From contig CAZJPL010000001.1 in NCBI GenBank assembly GCA_964547945.1, positions 7,151-71,150 on the forward strand: DNA of 64,000 bases, given 5' to 3'. A program made the position numbers and the translations under genes. Below the pieces are notes generated by a model that made no database searches, was not told the origin of the DNA, and was given only the letters and a program-made list of their open reading frames with translations. The stretch comes from CALUXS01 sp964547945 (lineage in GTDB: Bacteria; Bacillota_I; Bacilli_A; Acholeplasmatales; Anaeroplasmataceae). How positions within the stretch are numbered: the first letter of the stretch is position 1; each line of letters begins with the position of its first letter. Below, piece by piece: positions 27,064-34,780 of this stretch.

Positions 27064-27769
27064 ATTCGCTTAAACCATTAACTATAGTAGCACTAGTATC
27101 TAATCTAATTATTTCATATGCTTGTTGTAATGGGTTATCACTAGTTAATTCTAAACTAGTATCTTCTCCTTCACTATAATTTATTTCATAATAAATAGGA
27201 ATTAAACTGTAAGTAGTAAGAGTATGAGAAGCATTTGTTCCTGCAGATAATGAAGTATATCCATTTACTAACACTGGTAAATATAAGATAATTAATGATC
27301 TATTTAATCCTTCTTCATAATCTAAATCTAGTTCATCTGAACTAATAGTTGTAGTACTATCAGCTGATATACTAATTTCAATATCAGTAAAAGCTTCAGC
27401 TATATTATCTTCAATTAATAAAATTGGTTCAATAACTGAATCATAATCAATTTCATATAAAGTTAAATAAGTAAAACTTAAACTTTGAAATAACTCTGCA
27501 TCATATACTGAATCTTCTAGATTAGTAATTGTATATCTAACAGCACTTGTTAGATCCTTAGGTAAAGTTACAGTATAACAAGAACTAGTAGTATCCACTC
27601 TATCTATAATAGGCTCATCTTCAAATTCAATAGTTCCAAACCATTCTGCATTTATATTTTCATCACCTAAAACCTTTTTTAAAGGATCTCCATTTTCTTC
27701 TGTTGTTGTACATGAAGATAAACCAACTATAAAAACAGCAATAAATATCATAACTAATATTTTTTTCAT
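27062..27769 (-). CDS. Lipoprotein of unknown function
   Basis: A 235-residue lipoprotein with signal MKKILVMIFIAVFIVG and lipobox LSSC. The mature part is acidic and beta-strand-rich, with no motif I recognise. It is a single-gene unit with a terminator behind it. The ISAs1-family element upstream ends about 80 bp before the start codon, so the insertion could have altered its promoter. Confidence 0.6.
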   Translation of the reverse strand: MKKILVMIFIAVFIVGLSSCTTTEENGDPLKKVLGDENINAEWFGTIEFEDEPIIDRVDTTSSCYTVTLPKDLTSAVRYTITNLEDSVYDAELFQSLSFTYLTLYEIDYDSVIEPILLIEDNIAEAFTDIEISISADSTTTISSDELDLDYEEGLNRSLIILYLPVLVNGYTSLSAGTNASHTLTTYSLIPIYYEINYSEGEDTSLELTSDNPLQQAYEIIRLDTSATIVNGLSE

Positions 27770-27838
27770 ATTAGATCATTTCCTTTCAAAAACTCCTATA
27801 ATTTTAGCATATTTAAAGCTATATTAAAAGCTAAAATC

Positions 27839-27847
27839 TAAATTATT
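27839..27847. repeat. Target-site duplication, left copy (9 bp)
   Basis: TAAATTATT here is repeated exactly at 29228-29236 on the other side of the insertion element. Confidence 0.85.
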
Positions 27848-29227
27848 TAGGATAAACGCACGAAATTGTAAAGTTATTCTTTATTTTCAAGTAGCATAGT
27901 TATGTCTTTGGTATTTAATAGTTTGAAAATAGTCTCTATTTCTTTTTCAAAATCTATAGATAATAAAAATCTTATTTTATTTAAGCTTAAATTGTAATAT
28001 GTTTGAACGAATTTTAAAACTGCTAAACATATTCTTTTTAATATACCTAGATTTCTAGCTCCATTTTTCTCTAATGTTCTATTAGCATCTTCTTTAAAAA
28101 CTATATCTAAAGGTGCATGTAAATTGTTCTCTACTCCCCAATGCTTTCTAACTGCATCTGCAAATGAATAAACATCATCTTTAAAACTGATTATGAAATA
28201 TCTGTTTTCTTCAGTTATTTCACCAGTTTGAATTGATTCTATTGTTTTCTTTTCTACCCCTATAGATTTTAACTTATCCCATTTATCTTTATTATCAAGC
28301 CAAGATATATTACTTGTCATATAATATTTTCTTGTTATTATTTTACTATGTGATTTCTCTTTTTCTTCAAAATAAGCCGTTTTTTCAATTTTATTTAATA
28401 CTGTTTCATCATCTAAATATGTTTTTATATCTTCATAAAATGTCTTTTGATTCTTTTTTAAAGCTAATACATAATCACCCTTAGCTTCTTTAATTGCTGT
28501 CACAGTTTCTTTTTGTGTATTTAAAGCATCAGCTGTTAATATACAATTAGTTAAATCTAATTTTTTAATTAGTTCAGGACCCATAGGTATTTCATTTGAT
28601 TTATCATCTATAAAGTCCTGTACTAATGATACTCCGTAATTATGAGAGTAGATACTCATAGTATTTAAAGCTTTTATCTCATCAGTGTATTCTTTATTTC
28701 TAGCACTACCTTTAGTAACTTTACCATCCATAGATAATACATCTTTAGATGATTCTTTTGTTGATAAATCATCTATTTTCTCTATTAAAAACTTAATACA
28801 ACTACTATATAAAGTAGCAGGATTTAAAAGTGAAATGACTCTTTGAATAGTATCATGTGATGGTATTCCATTTGGTAATTCTAGAAAGTTTGTTAGCCAT
28901 TCTTTCTTAGATTTGGCAAACATCCCTATTTCAGCCCAACCATCACATCTAGCAAGTATACCTAAAAAGGCAATCATTATTATATCTGACATCAAGTGTT
29001 TTACTTTACCTTGCATTCTCGTATCATCTTGTTTTCTAAAGATTTGCATAATATTTCTCATTTCTTTAGTATCAATTTTATCTAAATCTATATCATTATC
29101 ATCAAAAAGCATTTTAATTTCTTCAAGTTTTTTACATTTCTTTGCCATAATACACCAACTTTATTTCTTTTTTTAATATTATAGCAAAAAACGCATGACT
29201 TTAAAAAAATTTCATGCGTTTATCCTG
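27848..29227 (-). mobile_element. Complete ISAs1-family insertion sequence, about 1380 bp
   Basis: The terminal inverted repeats begin AGGATAAACGCA(C/T)GAAATT: left end from 27849, right end as the reverse complement up to 29226. They are near-perfect over about 19 bp. The element carries one full-length transposase gene and is flanked by a 9-bp direct duplication, consistent with the 8-10 bp generated by this family. The intact ends, intact gene and identical duplications indicate a recent insertion. Confidence 0.88.
27874..29148 (-). CDS. ISAs1-family DDE transposase
   Basis: A 424-residue protein with an N-terminal DUF4372/DDE_Tnp_1-associated region (MLFDDNDIDL...RCDGWAEIGMF) and the ISAs1-type RNase-H core. 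The likely catalytic acidic residues lie in LSMDGKVTKGSAR, CILTADALNTQKE and DIVFKEDANRT. HWGVENNLHAPLD is characteristic of the family. No frameshift or internal stop is seen, so it is probably active. It fills almost all of the element between the inverted repeats. Confidence 0.93.
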   Translation of the reverse strand: MAKKCKKLEEIKMLFDDNDIDLDKIDTKEMRNIMQIFRKQDDTRMQGKVKHLMSDIIMIAFLGILARCDGWAEIGMFAKSKKEWLTNFLELPNGIPSHDTIQRVISLLNPATLYSSCIKFLIEKIDDLSTKESSKDVLSMDGKVTKGSARNKEYTDEIKALNTMSIYSHNYGVSLVQDFIDDKSNEIPMGPELIKKLDLTNCILTADALNTQKETVTAIKEAKGDYVLALKKNQKTFYEDIKTYLDDETVLNKIEKTAYFEEKEKSHSKIITRKYYMTSNISWLDNKDKWDKLKSIGVEKKTIESIQTGEITEENRYFIISFKDDVYSFADAVRKHWGVENNLHAPLDIVFKEDANRTLEKNGARNLGILKRICLAVLKFVQTYYNLSLNKIRFLLSIDFEKEIETIFKLLNTKDITMLLENKE

Positions 29228-29236
29228 TAAATTATT
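29228..29236. repeat. Target-site duplication, right copy (9 bp)
   Basis: TAAATTATT here contains the TAA stop codon of xerC read on the minus strand, so the element entered at the end of that gene and kept its stop. Confidence 0.85.
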
Positions 29237-30152
29237 CTTCTTTTTTAGCCCTAGGATGAGCTATTTGATATTCCTTTTTTAAATTCTCATAACTCACATG
29301 AGTATATATTTGAGTAGTAGATAAATTCTCATGACCTAATAATTCTTGAACAGAACGTAAATCAGCACCATTATTTAATAAACTAGTAGCAAAACTATGT
29401 CTTAACATGTGAGGAGATATTTTAAAGGTTTCTCCACAATTATTTATTACCTTATTCAAAATTACCCTTACTCCTCTAGTAGTTAAACTAGTACCTTTAT
29501 TATTTAAAAATAAAGATCTATTATTTTCATTATTAGATTTAGCTAATAAAGCTATTCTCTCATAATTTAGATAATGTTTAATATCATCTCTTAATTCATC
29601 ATATATCAAAACTATTCTTTCTTTACTACCCTTACCTAAAACTTTAACTTCTAAATTAACTAAATCTAAATCACTAGTTTTTAGACTACATAATTCAGAT
29701 ACTCTAAGTCCAGTAGAATATAAAAATTCTATTAATAAATAATCTCTAAAACCTAAAATAGAACTTTTATCACAACTATCTAGCATTAATATAATTTCTT
29801 TTTCTCTTATTATTTTTGGTAATCTTTTAGGTCCTTTTAAACTTTCAACCTTAAAAAAATAATTATTTTTAACTATATCTTCTGATACTAAATAATTATA
29901 AAAAGAGCGTAATGAAGCTATTTTTCGATTTACTGAGTTTATACTTTCTCCTTTTTGATTTAAACTAGATATAAAGGCTTTACAAACTCTATCATTTCTT
30001 ATAGTAAGAATATCTCTAGCAAACCTTTCTGATACAACAAAGTTTTTAAACTCTAATATATCATTTTGATATGCAATAATAGTATTATTAGAATAATTTA
30101 AAACACTATTTAAATATTCAAGATACTTTTTAATAGCTTCGTTTTCGCTCAT
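29232..30152 (-). CDS. xerC: Tyrosine recombinase XerC-like
   Basis: A 306-residue site-specific recombinase. The N-terminal SAM-like core-binding domain (about 1-90) is followed by the catalytic domain with STGLRVSELCSLK (Arg), HMLRHSFATSLLNNG (His/Arg), LGHENLSTTQIYTHV (His and nucleophile Tyr). It resolves chromosome dimers together with a second Xer or alone. The trmFO-xerC neighbourhood is the conserved Bacilli arrangement, hence xerC rather than xerD. Its start overlaps trmFO by 23 bp. An insertion element now sits directly after its stop codon, removing any original downstream terminator from its vicinity. Confidence 0.88.
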   Translation of the reverse strand: MSENEAIKKYLEYLNSVLNYSNNTIIAYQNDILEFKNFVVSERFARDILTIRNDRVCKAFISSLNQKGESINSVNRKIASLRSFYNYLVSEDIVKNNYFFKVESLKGPKRLPKIIREKEIILMLDSCDKSSILGFRDYLLIEFLYSTGLRVSELCSLKTSDLDLVNLEVKVLGKGSKERIVLIYDELRDDIKHYLNYERIALLAKSNNENNRSLFLNNKGTSLTTRGVRVILNKVINNCGETFKISPHMLRHSFATSLLNNGADLRSVQELLGHENLSTTQIYTHVSYENLKKEYQIAHPRAKKEE

Positions 30153-31437
30153 ATTCTTCTTTTACCTCTTTTATCTTAGTTAAAGCCCTAATACCATATT
30201 CCTTTTTTCTTTCTTTTTTACCTACTTGTTTATCTAATGGAGGTAAAATACCAAAATTAGCATTCATAGGTAAAAAGTTTTCTTGAGGAGTAGCTATATA
30301 ATTAAGTAGAGAACCTATTACTGTTTCTGTAGGAAATGTAATCATTTCTTTATTATTAATATATAAATCTAAATTAATAGCAGCCACAAGTCCACTAGCA
30401 AAACTCTCAACATATCCTTCAACCCCACTTAATTGTCCAGCAAAGAATAATTTAGGATATAGTTTAGTTTGTAAGGTAGAATTAATTATTTTAGGAGCAT
30501 TAATATATGTATTTTTATGCATTCTACCATATTTAGCAAACCTTACATTTTCTAAACCAGGTATTAAACTAAATACTCTTTTTTGTTCAGGAAATTTTAA
30601 ATGAGTTTGAAAACCTACTATATTATACATAGTCCTTGAAACATCATCTTGTCTTAATTGTACTACTGCGTAAGGAAAAATACCTTCAGGTGTTCTTAAA
30701 CCTACTGGTTTCATAGGGCCAAAAGTTAAAGTTTGAGGTCCTCTTTTAGCCATAATTTCAATAGGCATACAAGCCTCAAAAACCTTTATTTCATAATCTC
30801 TAACTTCAACTTCTTCAGCACTTATTAATTCATTATAAAATATATCAAACTCTTCTTTAGTAAAAGGACAGTTTAGATAATCAGCTTCTCCTTTATCATA
30901 TCTAGATTTAAAATAAACCTTATCATAGTTTATACTATCAGCATATATTATTGGAGCCTGTGCATCAAAAAAATAAAAATCGTCTAAACCAAATAATCTT
31001 TTTATCTCTAAACTTAAACTATCACTAGTTAAAGGACCTGTCGCAATTATAGTATATTCATCAGGGTTGATAATAGTAACTTCTTCTTCAATTATCTTAA
31101 TATTAGGAATATTTTTGATAATATTTGTTACCATCTCACTATACTTTTCTCTATCAACAGCTAAAGAAGCTCCAGCAGGTACTTTATTTTCTTTTGCACA
31201 TCTAAGAATTAATGAATCAAATTCTTCCATCTCAGCCTTTAATATACCACAGGCATTTTCTAATGAATCTGATTTTAAACTATTTGAACAAACAAGTTCT
31301 GCAAGTTTATCAGTTTTGTGAGCAGGAGTATATTTTTTAGGACGCATCTCATATAATAATACTTCATGACCTAATTTAGCTAACTGATAACTTGCCTCAG
31401 CCCCAGCTAACCCGCCACCTATAACTTTTATTCGCAT
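30130..31437 (-). CDS. trmFO: Folate/FAD-dependent tRNA (uracil-54) methyltransferase
   Basis: A 435-residue flavoprotein making m5U54 in the T-loop of tRNAs from methylene-THF. N-terminal dinucleotide-binding motif GGGLAGAEASYQLAKLG, then MRPKKYTPAHKTD and LVCSNSLKSDSLENACGILKAEM, all hallmarks of TrmFO (Gid). The FAD-contacting C-terminal segment is LFFAGQLSGVEGYVES. Length matches B. subtilis. It lies between ung and xerC with overlaps on both sides. Confidence 0.96.
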   Translation of the reverse strand: MRIKVIGGGLAGAEASYQLAKLGHEVLLYEMRPKKYTPAHKTDKLAELVCSNSLKSDSLENACGILKAEMEEFDSLILRCAKENKVPAGASLAVDREKYSEMVTNIIKNIPNIKIIEEEVTIINPDEYTIIATGPLTSDSLSLEIKRLFGLDDFYFFDAQAPIIYADSINYDKVYFKSRYDKGEADYLNCPFTKEEFDIFYNELISAEEVEVRDYEIKVFEACMPIEIMAKRGPQTLTFGPMKPVGLRTPEGIFPYAVVQLRQDDVSRTMYNIVGFQTHLKFPEQKRVFSLIPGLENVRFAKYGRMHKNTYINAPKIINSTLQTKLYPKLFFAGQLSGVEGYVESFASGLVAAINLDLYINNKEMITFPTETVIGSLLNYIATPQENFLPMNANFGILPPLDKQVGKKERKKEYGIRALTKIKEVKEEYERKRSY

Positions 31438-32096
31438 TTCTCATACTCCCTTTTAACCCAAATAATTGGGTCTATATTATTTTTAATTAGAAAATCATTA
31501 GTTTTACTAAAAGGTCTACTTCCAAAAAAACCTTGATAAGCAGATAATGGCGAAGGATGAGGACTTTTTAATATCAAATGTTTAGGATTTGATAGAAAAC
31601 TTGCCTTTTTAATAGCGAAGTTGCCCCATAAAATAAAGACTATTGGTCTATCTATTTTATTAATCATTTTAATAATATTATCAGTTAAAATATTTGAACC
31701 AAAACTGACATGACTATTAGCCTTACCTTCTTCTACTGTTAAGGTACTATTTAAGAGTAGTACTCCTTGTCTAGCTAAATAAGATAGATCTCCATCTTGA
31801 TTAACTTCTAAATTTAAGTCACTAGACATTTCTTTATAAATATTAATTAAACTAGGTGGTAATTTTTTAGCATTCGTACTAAAGGCAAGACCATTTGCCT
31901 GACCATATTCATGGTAAGGATCTTGACCTAAAATAACCACTTTAATATCATCTATTTCTGTCAAATCTAAAGCTTTTAAAATATCTTCTTTAGGAGGATA
32001 ACAAGTTCTATTTTGATAGGCTTCTTCGGTCAGAGTTATCAATTTATTAAAATAATCATTTGTCTTTTCTTTTTCTAGAAACTCTATCCACTTCAT
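31428..32096 (-). CDS. ung: Uracil-DNA glycosylase
   Basis: A base-excision repair enzyme that removes uracil from DNA. Water-activating motif GQDPYHEYGQANGLAFS (about residues 60-76 from the chosen start) and the minor-groove loop HPSPLSAYQGFFGSRPFS are both present. The start at 32096 (MKWIEFLEKEK) is preferred over the upstream TTG because AAGGTGG is 7 nt before it and family members begin here. It overlaps the end of the upstream membrane-protein gene by 41 bp and the start of trmFO by 10 bp. Confidence 0.96.
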   Translation of the reverse strand: MKWIEFLEKEKTNDYFNKLITLTEEAYQNRTCYPPKEDILKALDLTEIDDIKVVILGQDPYHEYGQANGLAFSTNAKKLPPSLINIYKEMSSDLNLEVNQDGDLSYLARQGVLLLNSTLTVEEGKANSHVSFGSNILTDNIIKMINKIDRPIVFILWGNFAIKKASFLSNPKHLILKSPHPSPLSAYQGFFGSRPFSKTNDFLIKNNIDPIIWVKREYEKCE

Positions 32097-32976
32097 AAAA
32101 GCCACCTTCAAAATGTAATTTCCTTGTTTCTATTCTAGCTCTAATTACCATACTTAATCCTATCAATATACAAATACTTACCATAATATAATTAGTTATG
32201 GAGATTATATTATTATCAAAAGTTTGATTTCCTGTTCCAAATAAAGTTATTAAAGTAGTCTCTAAGTTTAATAATGATACTAAAGCTTCAGTTAGATTAA
32301 TATTCCTCAAAGATCTAGTTATTAAGTCTCTTTTCTTTCTTGCCTTAAACCAGTTATAACTTCCCATTATTAATTTATAAAAGGTAATTAAAGCCATGAC
32401 ATAAGCATGAATATTAGTATTAATATCTATATCTTGTTCTGGCATTTGAATATACATAGTAATCATTAAAATAGGCAAACATAAAAGTAATAACCCAGAT
32501 CTTCTATATGTTTGAATAATTTTCTTTGGTTTATTCTTATTATTAACATAATCATATAAAGACATTTCTCTTATCATGAATAAGATAAAATAATAAGCCG
32601 ATAATGTTAAATACCAATAAGAAAAGTTAAATATAGTAAATCCAAAATAATAACAAATAAAAGCCAAATTTAATATTAAAGAAAAAGATGAAAGAAAAGC
32701 TGTCCTAAAATTATAATCAGTGACAAATCTTCTTGTATATTTAAACTTGCATAATAAATTATAAAAATATTCTTTTATTCTTTTATAATTATAAATAGAA
32801 AAGATTATCAAATATATTAATGATATAAAAGCTAAAGCATATATAATTATATCAATAAAATTATTTACTATAATTCTTTCAGTTACAGTTAATATGGAAA
32901 GGATAATAAATATAATGGCTAATATAAAACTTAAAAAAGCAACAAATAAAGGTTGTTTTTTTATTAAATTACGCAT
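32056..32976 (-). CDS. Multi-pass membrane protein, function unknown
   Basis: A 306-residue protein with about seven hydrophobic helices, starting MRNLIKKQPLFVAFLSF, and a cytoplasmic basic loop NYKRIKEYFYN. I recognise no family or active-site motif. It is the first gene of the ung-trmFO-xerC operon and overlaps ung by 41 bp in another frame, so its C-terminus (FEGGFYEVDRVSRKRKDK) is constrained by the ung ribosome site and start. Confidence 0.6.
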   Translation of the reverse strand: MRNLIKKQPLFVAFLSFILAIIFIILSILTVTERIIVNNFIDIIIYALAFISLIYLIIFSIYNYKRIKEYFYNLLCKFKYTRRFVTDYNFRTAFLSSFSLILNLAFICYYFGFTIFNFSYWYLTLSAYYFILFMIREMSLYDYVNNKNKPKKIIQTYRRSGLLLLCLPILMITMYIQMPEQDIDINTNIHAYVMALITFYKLIMGSYNWFKARKKRDLITRSLRNINLTEALVSLLNLETTLITLFGTGNQTFDNNIISITNYIMVSICILIGLSMVIRARIETRKLHFEGGFYEVDRVSRKRKDK

Positions 32977-33040
32977 TACATCACTTCCTTATCTCAAGTA
33001 TTATATCAAAATTGATATACTATTTAAAGAATAAAAAAAG

Positions 33041-34336
33041 CTATAAAAACATAGCCATGTATAGTGGTAATGTTAAAATATTATTTGAATACCCGACATT
33101 ACCATATACTAATTTAATACCTTCCATATCTTTATTTTCTTTTAATATGGTAGATAGTGATTTGGCTTTATTATTAGCTTTTACTTCAATTGGCGTTATT
33201 TTTCCATTTTTAGATAATACAAAATTTAATTCTAATGTATTCTTTCTATTATAAAAATATAATTTATTACCTTGAGAATATAATACTTGAGCTATTATAT
33301 TTTCAAATATAGCTCCTTTATATATTCCTAAGTTACCTTCTATAATTTGAACATTAGTTCCTTCATCAAGCATAGCGACTAATAACCCAGTATCTGCTAT
33401 ATATAATTTAAAATAATCGTCTTCCTTATATCCTATTAAAGGTAATTCTAAATTAGATACATTATTACATATATTAACTATTCCAGCATCAATTAACCAA
33501 TTAATACTACCAGCATACTTATCTCTTCTGCCATTCTTATCAAACTGCTTATACATAAATTTCTTATTATCTTTAGCTAATTGAGCTGGTATACTTTCAA
33601 AACAAGCTCTAGCCTTTACTTTTTTTGTAGATATAGCATATTTAGCTATATCATTTTTATAATCAATCAATATATTTTTTTGAATATTTAATACTTCTTC
33701 ATAATTATGATTATTTATAAAGGTATTAACTACATTAGGCATACCACCAATTACTATATATTGTTTAAAATATTCTAATATTTTATTATTCATAGCTTCA
33801 TTTACTAATTTTTTATTAAGATAACATTCTCTTAGTATAGAAATAACATTATCATCAATATGATTAGCCCATAAAAACTCTTTGAAACTAAGTGGATGCA
33901 TATCTAAAAATTCTACATATCCAGTAGGATATGAAGATACTTCTTCATAATTTATTCCTAAAAGAGAACCAGAAGCTATTACATCATATCTTTTATCTAT
34001 CGCAAAAAACTTTAAAGCAGTTCTAGCATTAGGGCATAACTGTATTTCATCAAGAAATATAAGTGTTTTATAAGGTACTAAAGATAATGATTCCTTAGGG
34101 ACATATAAAGATATATTAGCTAAAATAGTATTAATATCTAAATCACCATCAAATATCTTTTTAGCAGTAGGATTTTCTACAAAATTAATACTTATAAAAT
34201 TTTCATAATTTTCCCTACCAAATTTCTCTACTATATAAGTTTTACCTACTTGTCTCGCACCGCTTATAATAAGACATTTTTTATCACTTTTACTTTTCCA
34301 TTCTATTAATTTATCTTCTATTTCTCTTTTTAACAT
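33041..34336 (-). CDS. AAA ATPase with DUF4143 C-terminus (AAA_14 family)
   Basis: A 431-residue protein. N-terminal AAA domain with Walker A ISGARQVGKTYI and Walker B LIFLDEIQLCPNA, sensor-type IASGSLLG, then the DUF4143 region with a restriction-endonuclease-like fold at the end (NRKNTLELNFVLSKNGKITPIEVKAN, E-V-K). Start at 34336 is chosen because AGGTGA precedes it by a short spacer, whereas the ATG at 34351 has none. These proteins are common, often horizontally acquired and of uncertain role. It is a single-gene unit. Confidence 0.82.
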   Translation of the reverse strand: MLKREIEDKLIEWKSKSDKKCLIISGARQVGKTYIVEKFGRENYENFISINFVENPTAKKIFDGDLDINTILANISLYVPKESLSLVPYKTLIFLDEIQLCPNARTALKFFAIDKRYDVIASGSLLGINYEEVSSYPTGYVEFLDMHPLSFKEFLWANHIDDNVISILRECYLNKKLVNEAMNNKILEYFKQYIVIGGMPNVVNTFINNHNYEEVLNIQKNILIDYKNDIAKYAISTKKVKARACFESIPAQLAKDNKKFMYKQFDKNGRRDKYAGSINWLIDAGIVNICNNVSNLELPLIGYKEDDYFKLYIADTGLLVAMLDEGTNVQIIEGNLGIYKGAIFENIIAQVLYSQGNKLYFYNRKNTLELNFVLSKNGKITPIEVKANNKAKSLSTILKENKDMEGIKLVYGNVGYSNNILTLPLYMAMFL

Positions 34337-34489
34337 ACGATCACCTCGCATCTTAATTTTACTAATAAAAATAGATAAGTCAATATAAATCGCATTTTTT
34401 CGTATGAATTATAATACTTTTATAACACTTTCTCCTATGAATGTTATTATAGTAATGACACTTTTTGTTATTTTATATAAAATTATTTA

Positions 34490-34525
34490 AAATAAAAACA
34501 GATAGCAAGATGACTTACTACCTGT
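34490..34525 (-). terminator. Terminator of the split pyruvate formate-lyase operon
   Basis: ACAGGTAG and CTATCTGT form an 8-bp stem followed by TTTTTATTTT on the minus strand, 16 bp beyond the glycyl-radical protein stop. Confidence 0.8.
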
Positions 34526-34540
34526 TAATTTATTATTTAA

Positions 34541-34771
34541 TTACATTGATTCATGGATTGTTCTACTGATAACATCATCTTGTTGTTCTTTTGTTAATTT
34601 GATGAAGTTAACAGCATAACCTGATACTCTTATAGTTAATTGAGGATATTTTTCTGGATGTTTTTGAGCATCTAATAAGGTATCACGGTTAAATACATTA
34701 ACATTTAAATGATATCCTCCATCGCCTACATAGGCATCTAACATTTGAACTAAATTATCTACTCTTGACAT
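34541..34771 (-). CDS. Stand-alone glycyl-radical domain of split pyruvate formate-lyase (GrcA-like)
   Basis: This 76-residue protein corresponds to the last tenth of a normal PflB: LNVNVFNRDTLLDAQKHPEK, then the glycyl-radical motif RVSGYAV with radical Gly at residue 51, then LTKEQQDDVISRT. It begins exactly where PflB sequence would continue after LGKDDE, nine bases after the upstream stop, with its own strong ribosome site (GGAGGAGAAT-ATG). It should dock into the 677-residue subunit and carry the radical installed by a PFL-activating enzyme. It is shorter than E. coli GrcA (127 aa), which only replaces a damaged domain; here it supplies the sole copy for this enzyme. Confidence 0.9.
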   Translation of the reverse strand: MSRVDNLVQMLDAYVGDGGYHLNVNVFNRDTLLDAQKHPEKYPQLTIRVSGYAVNFIKLTKEQQDDVISRTIHESM

Positions 34772-34780
34772 ATTCTCCTC

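Noticed and set aside
33041..34336. DUF4143 ATPase as a defence-system component
   Set aside because: No partner defence genes adjoin it; this family is widespread and mostly uncharacterised.
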